A program made the translations under genes and the position numbers. This document shows, piece after piece, positions 1 through 11,911 of a DNA stretch of 64,000 bases (position 1 is the first letter of the stretch; every line of letters begins with the position of its first letter). Source of the DNA: Balaenoptera acutorostrata (lineage: Eukaryota > Chordata > Mammalia > Artiodactyla > Balaenopteridae); the NCBI RefSeq assembly GCF_949987535.1, contig NC_080073.1:20146116-20210115 (forward strand), written 5' to 3'. The notes below the pieces were generated by a model. It saw only the letters and a list, made by a program, of their open reading frames with translations, had not been told where the DNA came from and did no database searches.

Positions 1-215
1 TTGACATATACACACTACTATATATAAAATAGATAACTAAAAAGGACCTACTGTATAACACAGGGAACTCTACTCAGTACTCTGTAATGGCCTATATGGG
101 AAAAAATCTAAAAAAGAGTGACTATATGCATATGTATAACTGATTCACTTTGCTGTACACCTGAAACTAACACAACATTGTAAATCAACTATACTCCAAT
201 AAAAATTGTTTTAAA
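1..215 (+). mobile_element. L1 LINE 3' end, cut by the window start
   Basis: This is the 3' UTR end of a plus-strand L1. It shares the wording of the L1 3' ends at 14.2 kb and 29.5 kb: a 'cacagggaact' segment, 'aacacaacattgtaaatcaa', then 'ccaataaaa' and an A-rich tail. The rest of the element lies upstream of the window, so its length and coding state are unknown. Confidence 0.85.
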
Positions 216-612
216 AAATACATAAATTTAAGGAAATAAATCTCGCCCCCAAAAAGTTTAAGAATAGAAACAATACATTACCTATATGAATTTTGCAGCA
301 AGTTTACTGTTTCTATGAAAATAATTTGTAAATTATAATTAACATGGTGAATAAGAGCTTCATTGAAAACTTAATTTGAAGAATTTATACCATGAAGGAT
401 GGGTGTAAATTCCATAGGAGTGTCCATTACAATTAAACATGTATATTAACATAAAAGGCTAAAGAAAGGAAGAAGAGATACGTAACGTTAGCTGTAGTTT
501 ATATTCTGAGAACATCAGACAATATTAGGGAATTGAGATAAGCTGCTGGGTTATGTTTTCACATGTACAAAACAATAAATGTATTTAACAAATTATTATT
601 ATTATTTTTTTT
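216..612. other. AT-rich unique sequence
   Basis: No gene or recognisable repeat is seen here. The last dozen bases, a T-rich run on the plus strand, are the A-tail of the adjacent minus-strand 5S pseudogene. Confidence 0.5.
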
Positions 613-737
613 AGCAGTCTACAGCACTCAGTATTCCCAAGCAGTCTCCCATTTAAGTACTAACCAGGCCGACCTGATCCTGCTTAGCTTCTGAGATCAG
701 ATGAGATTGGGTGCATTCAGGGTGATATGGCCACAGA
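613..737 (-). pseudogene. 5S rRNA retropseudogene
   Basis: Read on the minus strand from 737 to 613, this matches vertebrate 5S rRNA along nearly its full length: 'gtctgtggccatatcaccct' at the 5' end, 'agaagctaagcagg' in the middle, 'ggttagtacttaaatggga' and 'gtgctgtag' at the 3' end. It carries many C-to-T or G-to-A type changes. It also has about 4 extra bases just after 'aagctaagcag', inside the internal control region bound by TFIIIA. The 3' end runs into an A-rich tail (plus-strand T run at 601-612) rather than the T-run terminator of a genuine 5S gene. That points to a copy made by LINE machinery. It is unlikely to be transcribed from its own internal promoter. Confidence 0.9.
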
Positions 738-1891
738 CAGAAACTAACAGATTCTTGATGTACTTTTCCACACCTTAATGGGAAGCATTTTAACATGCTG
801 TTGACCAAGCAGTGATCTTGACAGGGTGATCGTCACCTGTGCTTGCTCATGAAAACTCTTTGCATGAGAGAGTGTCAGAAGCTTGGAAGAAAGTTTTGGG
901 GAATAATAGTGGAACATTCTTTTAGGGATGCTAATGTTCATGATGGCACAGAAGATGAAAGTATATGGAAAAACACAAACATCAACAACTGCGTCAAACA
1001 TGAATTCAGAAGAGTTTGACTATAAATATGCAGAAATTTTAGGAAGACTTTAACCAATTTATTTTACTTATGTTTTACTTTTTCTGTTTGCACAGTGTGA
1101 AATATGATAAAAAATGTGTCTAAGTCTAAAACTGTTCTTTTGGTAAGTACAGAGTAAAAATTCTAGGTGATAAGAAAGCATTGCATTATAGTTTAAGCAG
1201 CACTGTTTTTTCTTTCTTAGTGGTAAATCAAAAATGGCGCATTTTACAACTGACAGTATCTTAGATTCAATGAAATATGGGACTAAGTTTGGACCACACC
1301 CTTCATTGTCTGAGAAGTGAAGCACAAAAAGAGTGAGAGGAACTGAGATGAAAATACTGACCAAGAAGGATACTACCCACCTCTCTTCTCCTCCCCAACA
1401 AATGGAAAAAAGCAAAGATAATAAGGTTTTCACTGAATTGCTGATTAGTAAAGACAAAAGCACAAAGTTGGTGAGCATTTCTCTATGGCAAAGCATGTCA
1501 CAATTAAACAAATGATTAAATCGATTTCATAGATGAACCTGGTGTTTAATCTTAGTTTGCCTCTGTCACTTAATCTGAAATCCAATTTCATGTCTGCTTT
1601 GTACATCAAAGAGCAACACAGGTCCATGCTCCATACTTTCTCAAAGGAAAAAATTAAATTAAAGGAGAAAAACTTTCCCAAATGGTAAGGTTGATGTAGA
1701 TGCATTCGGTAGAGTATCACTAAATTTGGCAGTTCTATAGAGCAAGTTGATTTTCTCCCAGATAACTTATTCTTCAAGAATATCTTCAATGTCAAGCCTA
1801 AAAAGTTGTCTTTACAATACTGCCAGTCACTTATTGTACATGTTCTCTTTCAACTGATTTATCTATCAGGGTCTTTATGTGTCTGTTGATT
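738..1891. other. Unique sequence, no gene recognised
   Basis: AT-rich DNA with no repeat I can name. Small open frames occur on both strands, but none has recognisable domains, and stop codons are frequent in neighbouring frames. Confidence 0.5.
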
Positions 1892-2223
1892 AAAAAGTCA
1901 ACCCCGGGCTTCCCCAGTGGCGCAGTGGTTGAGAATCTGCCTGCTAATGCAGGGGACACGGGTTCGAGCCCTGGTCTGGGAAGATTCCACATGCCGTGGA
2001 GCAACTAGGCCCGTGAGCCACAACTACTGAGCCTGCGCGCGTCTGGAGCCTGTGCTCCGCAACAAGAGAGGCCGCGACAGTGAGAGGCCCGCGCACCGCG
2101 ATGAAGAGTGGCCCCCGCTTGCCGCAACTAGAGAAAGCCCTCGCACAGAAACGAAGACCCAACACAGCCAAAAATAAATAAATAAATAAATAAATTTATT
2201 AAAAAAAAAAAAAAGTCAACCCC
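1892..2223 (+). mobile_element. CHR-type SINE (tRNA-derived) with target-site duplication
   Basis: The body runs from about 1906 to 2209. It has the tRNA-like head 'ggcgcagtggttgag' (A-box region) and 'gggttcgagccc' (B-box region) of RNA polymerase III, a GC-rich CHR body, a (TAAA)n-like tail and an A run. It is flanked by the direct repeat 'aaaaagtcaacccc' at 1892-1905 and about 2210-2223. Intact duplications and a well-kept body point to a fairly recent insertion on the cetacean/cetartiodactyl time scale. Open frames through it are artefacts of its GC-rich body. Confidence 0.95.
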
Positions 2224-2734
2224 ACATACTTTTCGTTTTCCTGATCTATTTGACAGAGTCTGAGGGAAACATTGAAGGACAGGATCCTGCTTCCATAGTT
2301 ACATCACTCTGTTTGAGAGTCCATTGAAATTCAGCAATAGATAAGACCAACTCCAACTTTATAGTGTAACTTCCATTTTGTGGAAAGCTATTTTCATTTT
2401 GGCACATTAACTAGTACAATATGAAAATGAAAAATCTGAAAGTGAATATGAAAATCTTTATACCCTCCAGCTGATTCTTCAAAGTTCATTTTCAAAATGT
2501 ACTTGTTTGGAGAATCTGTGCAGTAGGAAAACTGTATTTACCAAACCATGTAGCACATTCCTAGACAGACACAATACCACTAAATCAGTCCATTCAATGT
2601 TGGCACTTGCCTTCCTTGAGAGTTTGGTTTTGAGCACTGTTCTCCTTTTCTCACTGATAATATAATTTTTGGAGTATCCAGGAACTGCTGGCAAATTTTA
2701 GTTACACCTAACTGTCACAGGAACAAAACCATGT
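2224..2734. other. Unique sequence
   Basis: No gene or repeat is recognised. It is AT-rich, with only short open frames. Confidence 0.45.
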
Positions 2735-3100
2735 GAGGCACAAAGAAGGCCACATTTCCCAGCCTGCCTTGCAATCCAGTGGGATCAGGTGACTATATTC
2801 TGGCCAATAGAATGTGGACAGAACTCATACATCCACTTCTGAGCCTCAGCCTTCTATTTCTTTGCTTGTTGGATGACAGATATCAAAAATCCAGGGAGGA
2901 CTCTGAGATTTAATGAAAGGATGAGCAGTAAAAGGAAGTAGCCTGGGTCCATGTGTGTCTCTGGGGGCAGAGCAAGGCCCCATTCCCAATTCACATATGA
3001 CTATGCCAAGAGTAAAACATCAACCCTTGCTGTGTCAAACAGCTGAAATGCTGGGCCTGTTTATTACAGCAGCTAGAGTTACTTAACCTGACTAGAAAAA
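2735..3100 (+). mobile_element. Ancient interspersed repeat, family not named
   Basis: This contains 'ttcccagcctgccttgcaa', 'ttctggccaatagaatgtg', 'tagcctgggtcc' and 'ttacagcagctagagttac'. That order recurs in degraded form at 19.7-20.1 kb and 30.5-30.9 kb. I recognise it as a widespread old mammalian repeat but cannot assign the family without a library search. Confidence 0.55.
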
Positions 3101-3209
3101 ATAATATAATAGAGAAGTCCCCAACTATATCCCTTAGGAGCTCCATCAGACATATTATAATATAGCTATATGGCCGTTGTAATACGGGAGAACATAATCA
3201 AAATGTTCA

Positions 3210-3730
3210 GTAACAGTTCTGGACATTCATTCCCTCACTTCGGAAATATTTTGGGGTACCTGTGCTTACTGGGATAAGTGCGGGGGATGTAATAATGAAC
3301 TAAATAGACATGGTGCTTTTCCTCACGAAGCTTATAGACCAGAAGGTAGATATTAGGCAATGGATCATACATACAAATGTACGATTGCAACCATGATCAT
3401 TTCCATGACATGAGAATCATGATCTTATCAGACACAAAAATAGAGGTATTTGCCTTAATCTGGGAGGTGCCCATGAGGAAGGATTCCATATTAGGGGGAC
3501 AGATATGCAATTACTATGTGGAATTCAGACAGTATGAGGCAACATGAAAGAGGGCCAGATTAAGTGTAGGAGGGAGAATGAAGAGCATTAGTATAAACCA
3601 AGCCTGCATGAGAATGCAGGGCCAAACCAGACTAGAGTAAGTATTTTCCTCTTTGCTCAGATACTAAATGATCAGATTTGCCTTCTGTCCTTTGATAAAG
3701 GCCACTCTGGCTACACTGTAGAAAAATGGA
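3210..3730 (-). mobile_element. L2 LINE 3' region remnant
   Basis: Read on the plus strand it opens like a reverse-complemented L2 3' end: 'cattcattccctcac', a 'gggataagtgcggggg' segment, then 'cttatagaccagaagg'. It closes with 'ggccactctggctac', the complement of the L2 segment before its 3' UTR. It is strongly diverged. Confidence 0.6.
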
Positions 3731-4854
3731 TTGAACATGAACATGTACCTATATTTACATGAAGAGCGTATGTGACAATATAAACATCACATATCAATAT
3801 ATGGATACCCCAGAAATAAAAAGAAATATAAAAACAGTTCAGCACTGGAAATGCTTTTGAGACTGGGTGGTTGTTTTGGTAAATTTTAGTTACTTTTAAT
3901 TTTATGCCCCCCTGCCCCCAACCTTTAAAGCAATTACAGATCACCTAGTAGTTCAATCTGGTAAGTTTGAAACAGGAGACGCTTGCCTTAGGCCGCTGAG
4001 AACATCCAAGGCAAACCAAATTGTAGCAAACTATGAGGCTGGTTTGAGTGACAATTTTGTTTTCAGTGACTCTAGCACCCAATGCCCTTGTGAAACCTAC
4101 AAGTCACTCATCCATACCAGCCACCAAGAGGGACTCCCTGTAAGAGGCATTGGTGTTCCCCAACTCTCATTACTGGGACGACATTATGGCATTTCAGTTT
4201 CTCCACAGAACTTATGAAGGTTTATGCTCCAAACAGGAAGGAGAAAGATGTCTTCAGCCTCCCTGATTTACACAGATTTCTAGCATGGATGGCCATCTTT
4301 CTTAGATTATCTCCCAATCATTGAGAGAATTATATGCTGATGTCTCCAATCTTTTATCCTGATTTTTTTTTCCTCTCTGTATATGAAAACCACCGCTATA
4401 GAGGATTACAATTAGATAATCATCTTGAGATGTTCCCTGTCAGATTCTGGGCCTCAATCTGACTTCTTGCCCTTGTGATTCAGGCAGCGGAGCCTGGCAA
4501 TCACACCTTCCCAAACACATAAACATCAGAGCAGGTTCATACTGGCCCTCTCTCCTCCATACATGGGAAAAAGATCTGGGTGCCCAGCTCCTTGTTGCTT
4601 TTCATTTTTAGATACACTACACCTTTCCAGAAGCAATGTCTACAAGGAATGCTAAATAGGCCCCCCTGCATTGAGATGCATCTAAAAGATGTTGTTTCCC
4701 TGTAAGAAAGGATGATTAATTCCAAGTAGCTATTTTCTAAGGTACAACTGTAAACCTTCAAAGTCAGGGTGTTAATTTGGTGATATTAACTTTTGAGTCA
4801 CTTGAGTAGTCAGTTTAGGAAGCAACAATTCTCTTAAAACTCTTATAATTACAT

Positions 4855-5419
4855 TTGGACAAGTTTGCGCGTAGGACCGCAAGTCCACCAGCTTATTATA
4901 ACCATGGCGCATTTCACACACCATCTTCATTATCTTGTGCTAAAGAAGAGAGCACACACTCTTCTGTGGGTAATTTTAGATTGGCCACTGACACACTCCG
5001 CAGTGTTTATAAAGAAAACAAAACTTGGATGTTGGCCCTTTTAATTATAACTGGCAGAATCGCTACACCCAAAAATCACATAATCTCTTCATCATATTAT
5101 ATCTTTGAAGACATCTGCTTACAAAGCAGTAACAAGGAACTCGGAATCTAAAAACAAACTTTGTACTAGATTGATTGGTTTGGCGAGCCATGCTTCTAAA
5201 GTACTGGCGGATTCTGAAAGATGTATTCCTGAACTTCAAGAAAAGCTTAAAATATGCTACCATGGAGCTACATCAAATTGTCCTTGGTCTGGACAGGCGG
5301 ATTCGAGCCTGTTATTAGGATGCCTGTTGTTGCTAAGGAAAGTCAACTGGCCCAATGGAAGATGCCATAAATTTCACGAGCCATTCCTGTTGTTCCACAG
5401 TTTCCAAATAAATGCCTAG
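4855..5419. other. Block open on both strands, no gene recognised
   Basis: Two overlapping plus-strand frames (98 codons from 4855, 104 codons from 5105) and one minus-strand frame (66 codons, 5263 to 5063) share this stretch. None has a recognisable domain, signal peptide or repeat. The DNA is less AT-rich than its surroundings and holds several CpGs. It could be a conserved noncoding element or the remains of an exon. The evidence does not favour a protein. Confidence 0.25.
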
Positions 5420-8400
5420 CTAATAAAACTTTTTGATAAGTTCAGGGCACTATTTCACCTGAGAAATCATCACCCTCAAGGTGCTATTTTCTAGGTGTTT
5501 TATATAATATTTTGAGGACAATTGAGAACACTAGACATTCCACCAAAGGATGAAAGCTGATCTATGACATCATCTCAACTATTCATCAAACATGTGCCTA
5601 TTTTCACATGATTTTGGACATGATCTGAGCTCATCTTTGAGTTATTACCCTGTGATCCTTGTCACTTACCTTAGGGCAGATCATCTTACAGCTTGCAGAG
5701 TTCCTAAACTCACGATACTGTAACCTGAAAGATAAAATGGTAAAATTACTTATTAGTTAACCTGTGCTCTGCAGATGGGTAAGAAGCTTTCTTTTTCTAG
5801 GTGACTTGTAGACGTGTACTTGAATTAAGAGGATGAAAAAAAAAAAAAACCAAACCCAATGCAAAAGCCTGGATTTGTTGCCAAAATAAAACTGCCTACA
5901 TCTTATGTAGTCATCTAATTCATAAGGTCCCACCCTCCTTCCACAACTCCAGCCAAAGAGGCTGTTTTTCCTTCCCTCACAGTATCTTCTGGAACCCAGG
6001 ACTAGTTGTTAAACACTAATGTGACTTATGACGGCTGCTGGAAAAGTGAAAGCGATCTCATTGTGTTGCATGAGTTCAACCAAAATGACTAACAAATTTC
6101 AACATTTAGAATATCCACTAGGACAAGTATTTACTGCTCGGTGAGTAAGTTTATTTTAAGAATCTTAATCCAAAATGACTCTGCTGGTGGTAATGCTGTG
6201 AACATTGCCTATATTTCAGACAAACTGATTTTTCCCCCCTGATGTTAAAAATTACAGTTGTAAATAGGTACACTGCCTAAAAATTCTAAAATTGTGTACA
6301 CACTTTTTTAAATGTCAAAAGCACTCAAAGAGCCTCAAAGTTGTTGACGTTTGGTGTCATTCTAACACTAATTTTATTAGTTGGAAGTATTTTTTTCCCC
6401 AAATGTTCTTCTGAGAAGTGTAGAATAACTGCTATAAGCCCAGAGCACTGAACTATTAACTGTTAACAGCGGAGGAGTTTTCAGGTTCCAATATTTTAGT
6501 TCATGCTTAGATGTAAGTATTTTGCTCACACCTCTCCCTCTTGCAAATATGTAAGCCAAGAAAGTTAATAATTTTGATGTGAATTAAAAACTTCGGAATG
6601 TCTTCATATATAGAGCACAGACGTGGGAAACATTACTAGAACTAGCAAACCACTAGGAGGATAAAAAGTGTAAAAGTAAAAAAAAGAAAAAAAAAGAATG
6701 ATTACAGCACTAAGAATGGTTTATTTTAATGGAGCTAGTTCAGCATTTCCATTTTCGGTATTTATGGTACAGTTCCTCCAACATGTTTTCTTTTTTTTTT
6801 TTTTTGAAAGGTCACGTCAGGAAGACTTTGGCTGAAGAAACTTAGAACAGACAAGAGATGATGCAAAAGAAAAATAAAACTATCCCACAGAATTGTCATT
6901 CTAGAACTTTCTGTATGCCAGGGAGTGAGACCATAATGTTTGGGGCTAGGTACATTTGGATAAAGCCTTGGGTTCTCAGGACTTCCGCAAAACACAGTAG
7001 GGGCAAAAGACCAGCAGGGGCTTCTAATTAGAAGACTTACACGGCATGTACTGAATCTTACTTTCTTTACAGTGTGTAGCTCTGTGCCTGCAGACGGATG
7101 TCCCAGTTATAACTTCTGGGTGATTTTTATGCAAGTCTGCTTTGCAGGACTAGTCTTCTAAGGTGTTTTCCTGGGCCAAGGAAAATCCTGAGCGTCAAAA
7201 GAAGATAAATACGTATGTACCCACTGCATATGAATTTGTCTCACAGGCTGCTAACACACAAAATTCCTTGCAGGCGCAGAGAATCTAGAAAAGCCTGCGA
7301 CTTCAGCACAGCTCTCTCAAATGTGAAGGAAGCAAGCTCTCGGCTGCTTTTCGATTCTCGTAGGAGATGTAAAGGTGTAATTTCTGCAGTGAGTAATGGT
7401 ACAAATAAAATTATGTTTATTATTACTTTATTCATGACATTTAATTATAGAGGGAGATAGCTAGTCAGATAACAAAACAGCCATAAACAAGGGAAAGGCC
7501 CCTTTGCTCTTTTTAAATCGATGCTCTCAAACAATTGGGAAGAGCATTAATAGAATGCCGGGCGAAAGAGAGACTCCACAGTCCTAAGTGTTCACTTGGG
7601 GTTCGTCAAATAATGGACCACTGGCCTATTTTTCAAGCCATTTCTCTGCAGTAACTTGACATTTGATAGGATTACCTCTGGATTTTGGTCTGAGTCTCTG
7701 CTGTGCCTGAGAAGACTGTCATCTTTTGATTTAAAGATAACAGAGCCGATCACGTGAAAAGGTTCTGTAGACTCAGCCTGTGACTCATAACCAAATATCA
7801 AGAAAGATTTTGTCTACGGTTTGCTTTCTTACCTCACTGTTGTAACTGAAATGATCAAATGACTAGTTTCCATTATAAACAGCATCTATTCATTTTATTA
7901 AAAAAAGGCTGACATTCTTCAGAGATGAAATATAAGAGTATCATAAAACTCAGAGGCAATTCTTTTCCCCTGAAGACTCAGAACATTTGCTGATTTTAAT
8001 TTCAATTCCAAAGTTTCACCAAAAAGGATGAATCAATTTTGCTTAAGCAGAATACCGGACAATTAAAAGAAAAACCTGAACAGGTCAAACATAGATAAAA
8101 CTGAATTAGGAGGCAATGGAATTATACACAGGAGAACAAACAAAACACACCTAAACACTGGCAATGCAACTGACCGTTCAAACTATAGTTAATAAGTTCC
8201 CAAACATGCAAGTTTGAATTTTAAAATTAAGCTTCCCAATTGCCAGTTTCAAAAAATGTAATGAGTTTAGAGTAGCCTTTTTATTATGCATGGTTTTATG
8301 TCTTCAGATTTCAAAATTACCTAGCATGCATGTTCACCTTTGCTAAAATTTCCGGGCTGTTTTCATTTCTATTTAAAAAAGGCTAAACAGTAAGATGTGC

Positions 8401-8559
8401 CTCTGCTTTGCATTCTAATTGCATGTAACTGATTTGCACAGCAGAACAAAAAACTCATTTTCAGATTAAGAATAGTGCACCAAGAAATAATTATTGTTCT
8501 ACCAGAAAAAAAATATTTTTCCCACATCCTTCTCCCCTCATTTATGGCAACTGTTTTCT

Positions 8560-8960
8560 AGGTTTCCCTCAGGTTGATCTCTTTTATAGACCACCATGCA
8601 TTGCTCTTTAGGGACTAAAATAATGCAAATGGAAACAAGGAACATACAACTGTTTTGACTACATTCTTCTGCTTGCAACATAACACTTGCCTTTTATTAT
8701 TTTATCTTCAACAATCAAGGGGTGACTAAATGGTTGCAGGTGGTGATGAAAATAAAAGCCATCCATCATTATTTATTAGGCATGAAAAAGATACACAATA
8801 ATGTAATTTAATCTCAGAGCAGACAATTATTTCCACATATTGATAATACAATGTGAAAACTGTCATGAATTCTAATATGATATTTTGGCTTTATTGGTGC
8901 ACCACGGCCAGCATGACAAATAATGAAATTGCATCAAAAAGAAAAAAAAGGTAATTGTGT
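8560..8960. promoter_or_regulatory. Candidate enhancer-like block
   Basis: Repeat-free DNA holding a perfect POU octamer ATGCAAAT at 8623-8630, an E-box-like CAGGTG near 8738, and several TAAT homeodomain cores between 8760 and 8930. Motif content is suggestive only. I infer possible regulatory function from this clustering and from the lack of insertions around it. Confidence 0.25.
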
Positions 8961-9662
8961 GCCTATGTCAGTATCATGGGGGGAAAACATATCACCAAAT
9001 TTTTAAAGCTTCTTCATTATAACTTGAACAAGTCAAAAGTTTGAAGTGGAAAAAAGGCACGCTTTCAGTTTTTGCTATTTAAAACACAATCTATTACATT
9101 CACACCACAATCTATAATCTGAATAAACATCGACTATGTAAGTGTTTTATGATATAAAAGTTTTGAAGACCAGCCAGTCTGCTAAAATATTTGCAAGAAG
9201 TATATATACACCATAGGGTCAAATTTCTAACATGTTCTTTGGTTCACTGTAGTCTGGTAAAAATCTGCAGATGAAAACTCTGTGATCTCTACTTTGGGTA
9301 GCATACACGTGGCTATTAAATGTAGCAAAGAACGTACCTTTTAGCCAAATAAAGCAAGAAATGGTTGAAAATAAACATCTTCGGTAGGAAAAATCCTGAC
9401 TGATGAAATGCTTGGTCAAAAAAAAGTGAAAGCTAGTTTTTCGTTATGTTAAATGATTCCTATTTTCACTGGTTTGTTGAATTCTATCTCCAAATAGGAC
9501 TTGGAAGGTGAAAATAGGACAAAAAAGAAACAAACTAGCATTTCATCTTCGTAAATGGGAACGCAAAGCATCTTACGACATTTATTTCAATAGATTTTTG
9601 TTTCTGCCAGAAGAGTGATCATGATTAGAGATGGTTTTTAAAGTGACTGTTCATTATACAGT

Positions 9663-9663
<1 letters not shown>

Positions 9664-9701
<38 letters not shown>
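9664..9701. repeat. (AC)n microsatellite
   Basis: An uninterrupted dinucleotide tract of about 19 units, pure enough to be length-variable between individuals. Confidence 0.95.
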
Positions 9702-9703
<2 letters not shown>

Positions 9704-10394
9704 TACATTCGTTCTATAGCACATAGACACAGCATTCTCTATACTTTCTCAGAGACTAATTTATTCATAGTTCACATATAGATCAGAAGTGGAATATAAG
9801 CTTATTGAATAAGATAAATGACCTCCTCTTAGAAAAATACCTTTCAGAATTATTCAGGAAGGAGAATATTTTAGACTTGGATTGAGTGATGGACAAGACG
9901 TGGAAGAAAAAGTGTCTCTGAGTGATCACAGCACTGTGACCATTCTGGGCTGGGAGAGAAAATTTATATATCATGTGGTTACTCAATTTTATAAAGGGAA
10001 CCTAAGAACAAGTGTAGGCACTGGGTAGGAAAAACAAATGAAAGGAATAATTTAAAAAGTCAATAAGCCACAGGAAATCTGGAGACTGTTTCAAAACACC
10101 TTATTGGAAGCCTAGCAAAAGTATGTGCCAGAGATCAAAGGGACACTTGGAAATGTGGCCCAAGTAAGGAAACCAGGGAGATCCACAAACTATGGCAGGT
10201 CAGGTGTGAACAAGAATGCAGGCGAGCCAAAAGAGAATTCAAAAGTCCCTTGCAAGTGACTCCAAAGCTAATAAAAATGTTCTTCAAAATAGATCCATGG
10301 CAGAAAACCAAGTAGAGTACTAATGGGCTGATCAAGTGACCCACTCTGGGCAAAAGAGATATTCTTCTTGAAGGATGGAAACCCTTGTGACTTT
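9702..10394. other. Unique sequence
   Basis: No gene or named repeat is recognised. Short minus-strand open frames show no domains. Confidence 0.45.
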
Positions 10395-11140
10395 ACTAAA
10401 GATGATTCATTCATTCATACCTTCACATTAATTCACTCATTCAATTATCCATCCATCCATCCATTTGATCATCTACTTATTAAAAGAAATACAGAATGCC
10501 TACCATGAACCAGACTTTGGGTTCAGTACTGGAATAGAGAATGGCATAAGCCAATCATTCATTTATTCTTTCTTTTCACTCATTCAGTCATCAATTCATC
10601 CATCCAACATGTGTTTGCTTACCTATTCATTCCACCAAAAAAATTACAGAATGTGTATCATGAGACAGACCCTAGGTTAAACACTTGGAATATATTAATA
10701 CATAAAACATTCATTCAGTCAGTCCACAAATATGTGAGAGTCTACCTTGTGCCAAGGCCTGGTCTAATCCTTTGAGATAGATCAGTGAAGAGCAGAGATA
10801 ACAGCCCTGTTCGAATCAACTTTCTTTTCCAGCAGAGAGTAGCAGCGGAGGTAGGCAACCTATACGACAAGGAATTAATCACAAAATCAAAAGCAATCAT
10901 CTAGTATGATAGGTATTATGAAGGACAAGTCCAGGCAGCTCTGAGTGCCTGACATGGGTCCCTGTCTGAGGTAGAAAACAGTACCCTATTAACAGACCTA
11001 AAGGAATAAAGCAGGGAGAGTAGCACGAGGTGAAGACGAGGAGAGGGCATAAAGATCACATTATTTAAGAAATGAAGAATACTAGACTTCATCTTAAGAG
11101 CAAGGGAGTCAGCTGAAGCCTTTTAGCAAGAGTGATCTAC
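10395..11140 (-). mobile_element. L2 LINE 3' ends in triplicate, minus strand
   Basis: The plus strand begins like the complement of an L2 3' end (ATTC-rich, then 'gaatgcctaccatgaacca'). Similar openings recur at about 10,395, 10,553 and 10,708, spaced roughly 150 bases apart. Each continues into a 'caga-ccttggg' or 'gtgccaaggcctgg' segment. The third continues through the L2 3' UTR complement to about 11,140. Short (CATC)n runs sit at 10,449-10,465. It abuts a plus-strand L2 head to head. Confidence 0.6.
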
Positions 11141-11555
11141 TTAAAAAGTCTGACACGCTTCTGTTCAAAATCCAGCAATGGTCTCCTACTTCACCTGGAG
11201 TGAAAGTTGAAGTCCATACAACGACCTGCAAGACCCTCTATATTCTGTCCTCTGTCAGCCCCTGACTTAAATTTTTCACCACCCTCCCCTACTCAGTCTA
11301 CTCCAGCTACACTGGGCTCCTTGTGCCCACTGGCTATTTCCTCCCCCTGCCCACTCCAAATGGATGCACCCTTACCTTCGTCAAGCCCTTGCTCAAATTT
11401 CCCCTTGTCTGTGGGGCATCACCTGAGGACCAGACTTAATACTGTGACTTCCCTGCCATCTTTACTCTTACCCTGTTTTGCATCCCACCCCCCTTGTAGC
11501 ATTCATTGCCTTCTGATGTACAGTACACTTTATTTATTTGTTATGTTTTACATAC
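11141..11555 (+). mobile_element. L2 LINE remnant, left part
   Basis: Recognised by 'aaaatccagcaatggtctcc', 'tgcaagaccctctatattct', 'ctccagctacactgggctcc' and 'agcattcattgcc', in the order expected of the L2 3' region. It stops at a TA, where a Tigger-type transposon begins, and resumes at 12,252. A 146-codon open frame at 11,207-11,647 is a by-product of this remnant. Confidence 0.7.
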
Positions 11556-11911
11556 AGTTAACCCTTTGTATCCTTGGGTTCTGCATCTGTGGATTCAACC
11601 AACTGCAGATTGAAAATATATGGGAAAAAAAGTCGAGAAAGTTCTGAAAAGCAAAACTTGAATTTGCCAGCAACTAGTTACACATAGTATTTACAACTAT
11701 TTACACAGCAATTTACATTGTATTTATAACTATTTACATAGAATTAGGTATTACAAGTTAACCTAGAGACGACTTAAAGTATACAGAAGGATGTGCCTAG
11801 GTTATATGCAAAGGCTACACCATTTCATGTAAGGGACTTGAGCATCCGTGGATTTTGGAATCTGCAGGGGCTCCTGGAAACAATCCGCCCCAGATACTGA
11901 GGGACAACTAT
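11556..11911. mobile_element. MER2-like Tigger (TcMar) DNA transposon
   Basis: The ends form terminal inverted repeats: 'cagttaaccctttgtatcc' on the left and 'gatactgagggacaact' on the right. Inside is the typical 'gacttgagcatccgtggat' segment. It is nonautonomous, with no transposase frame. It sits inside an L2 and directly against a second Tigger-type element. Confidence 0.8.

Larger units (their letters stand above)
3731..9663. other. Repeat-poor AT-rich block, candidate conserved noncoding region
   Basis: About 5.9 kb in which I recognise no SINE, LINE or DNA transposon, in a window otherwise dense with them. Only homopolymer runs occur (about 5836-5849, 6678-6697, 6787-6805). The sequence is AT-rich with many homeodomain-like TAAT cores. 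It includes the sub-blocks annotated separately at 4,855-5,419 and 8,560-8,960. No exon structure or convincing coding frame was found. Resistance to insertion is typical of regulatory DNA near developmental genes, but conservation cannot be measured from this sequence alone. Confidence 0.4.

Noticed and set aside
744..1001. Minus-strand frame of 85 codons next to the 5S copy
   Set aside because: No similarity recognised and no compositional sign of coding; likely chance.
6121..6152. A good 5' splice-site match, GTGAGTAAGT at 6,141
   Set aside because: No open exon, acceptor or coding frame accompanies it; single splice motifs are common by chance.
11207..11647. Proline/serine-rich frame of 146 codons
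   Set aside because: It runs from an L2 remnant into a Tigger-type transposon and has no start context or domain support.
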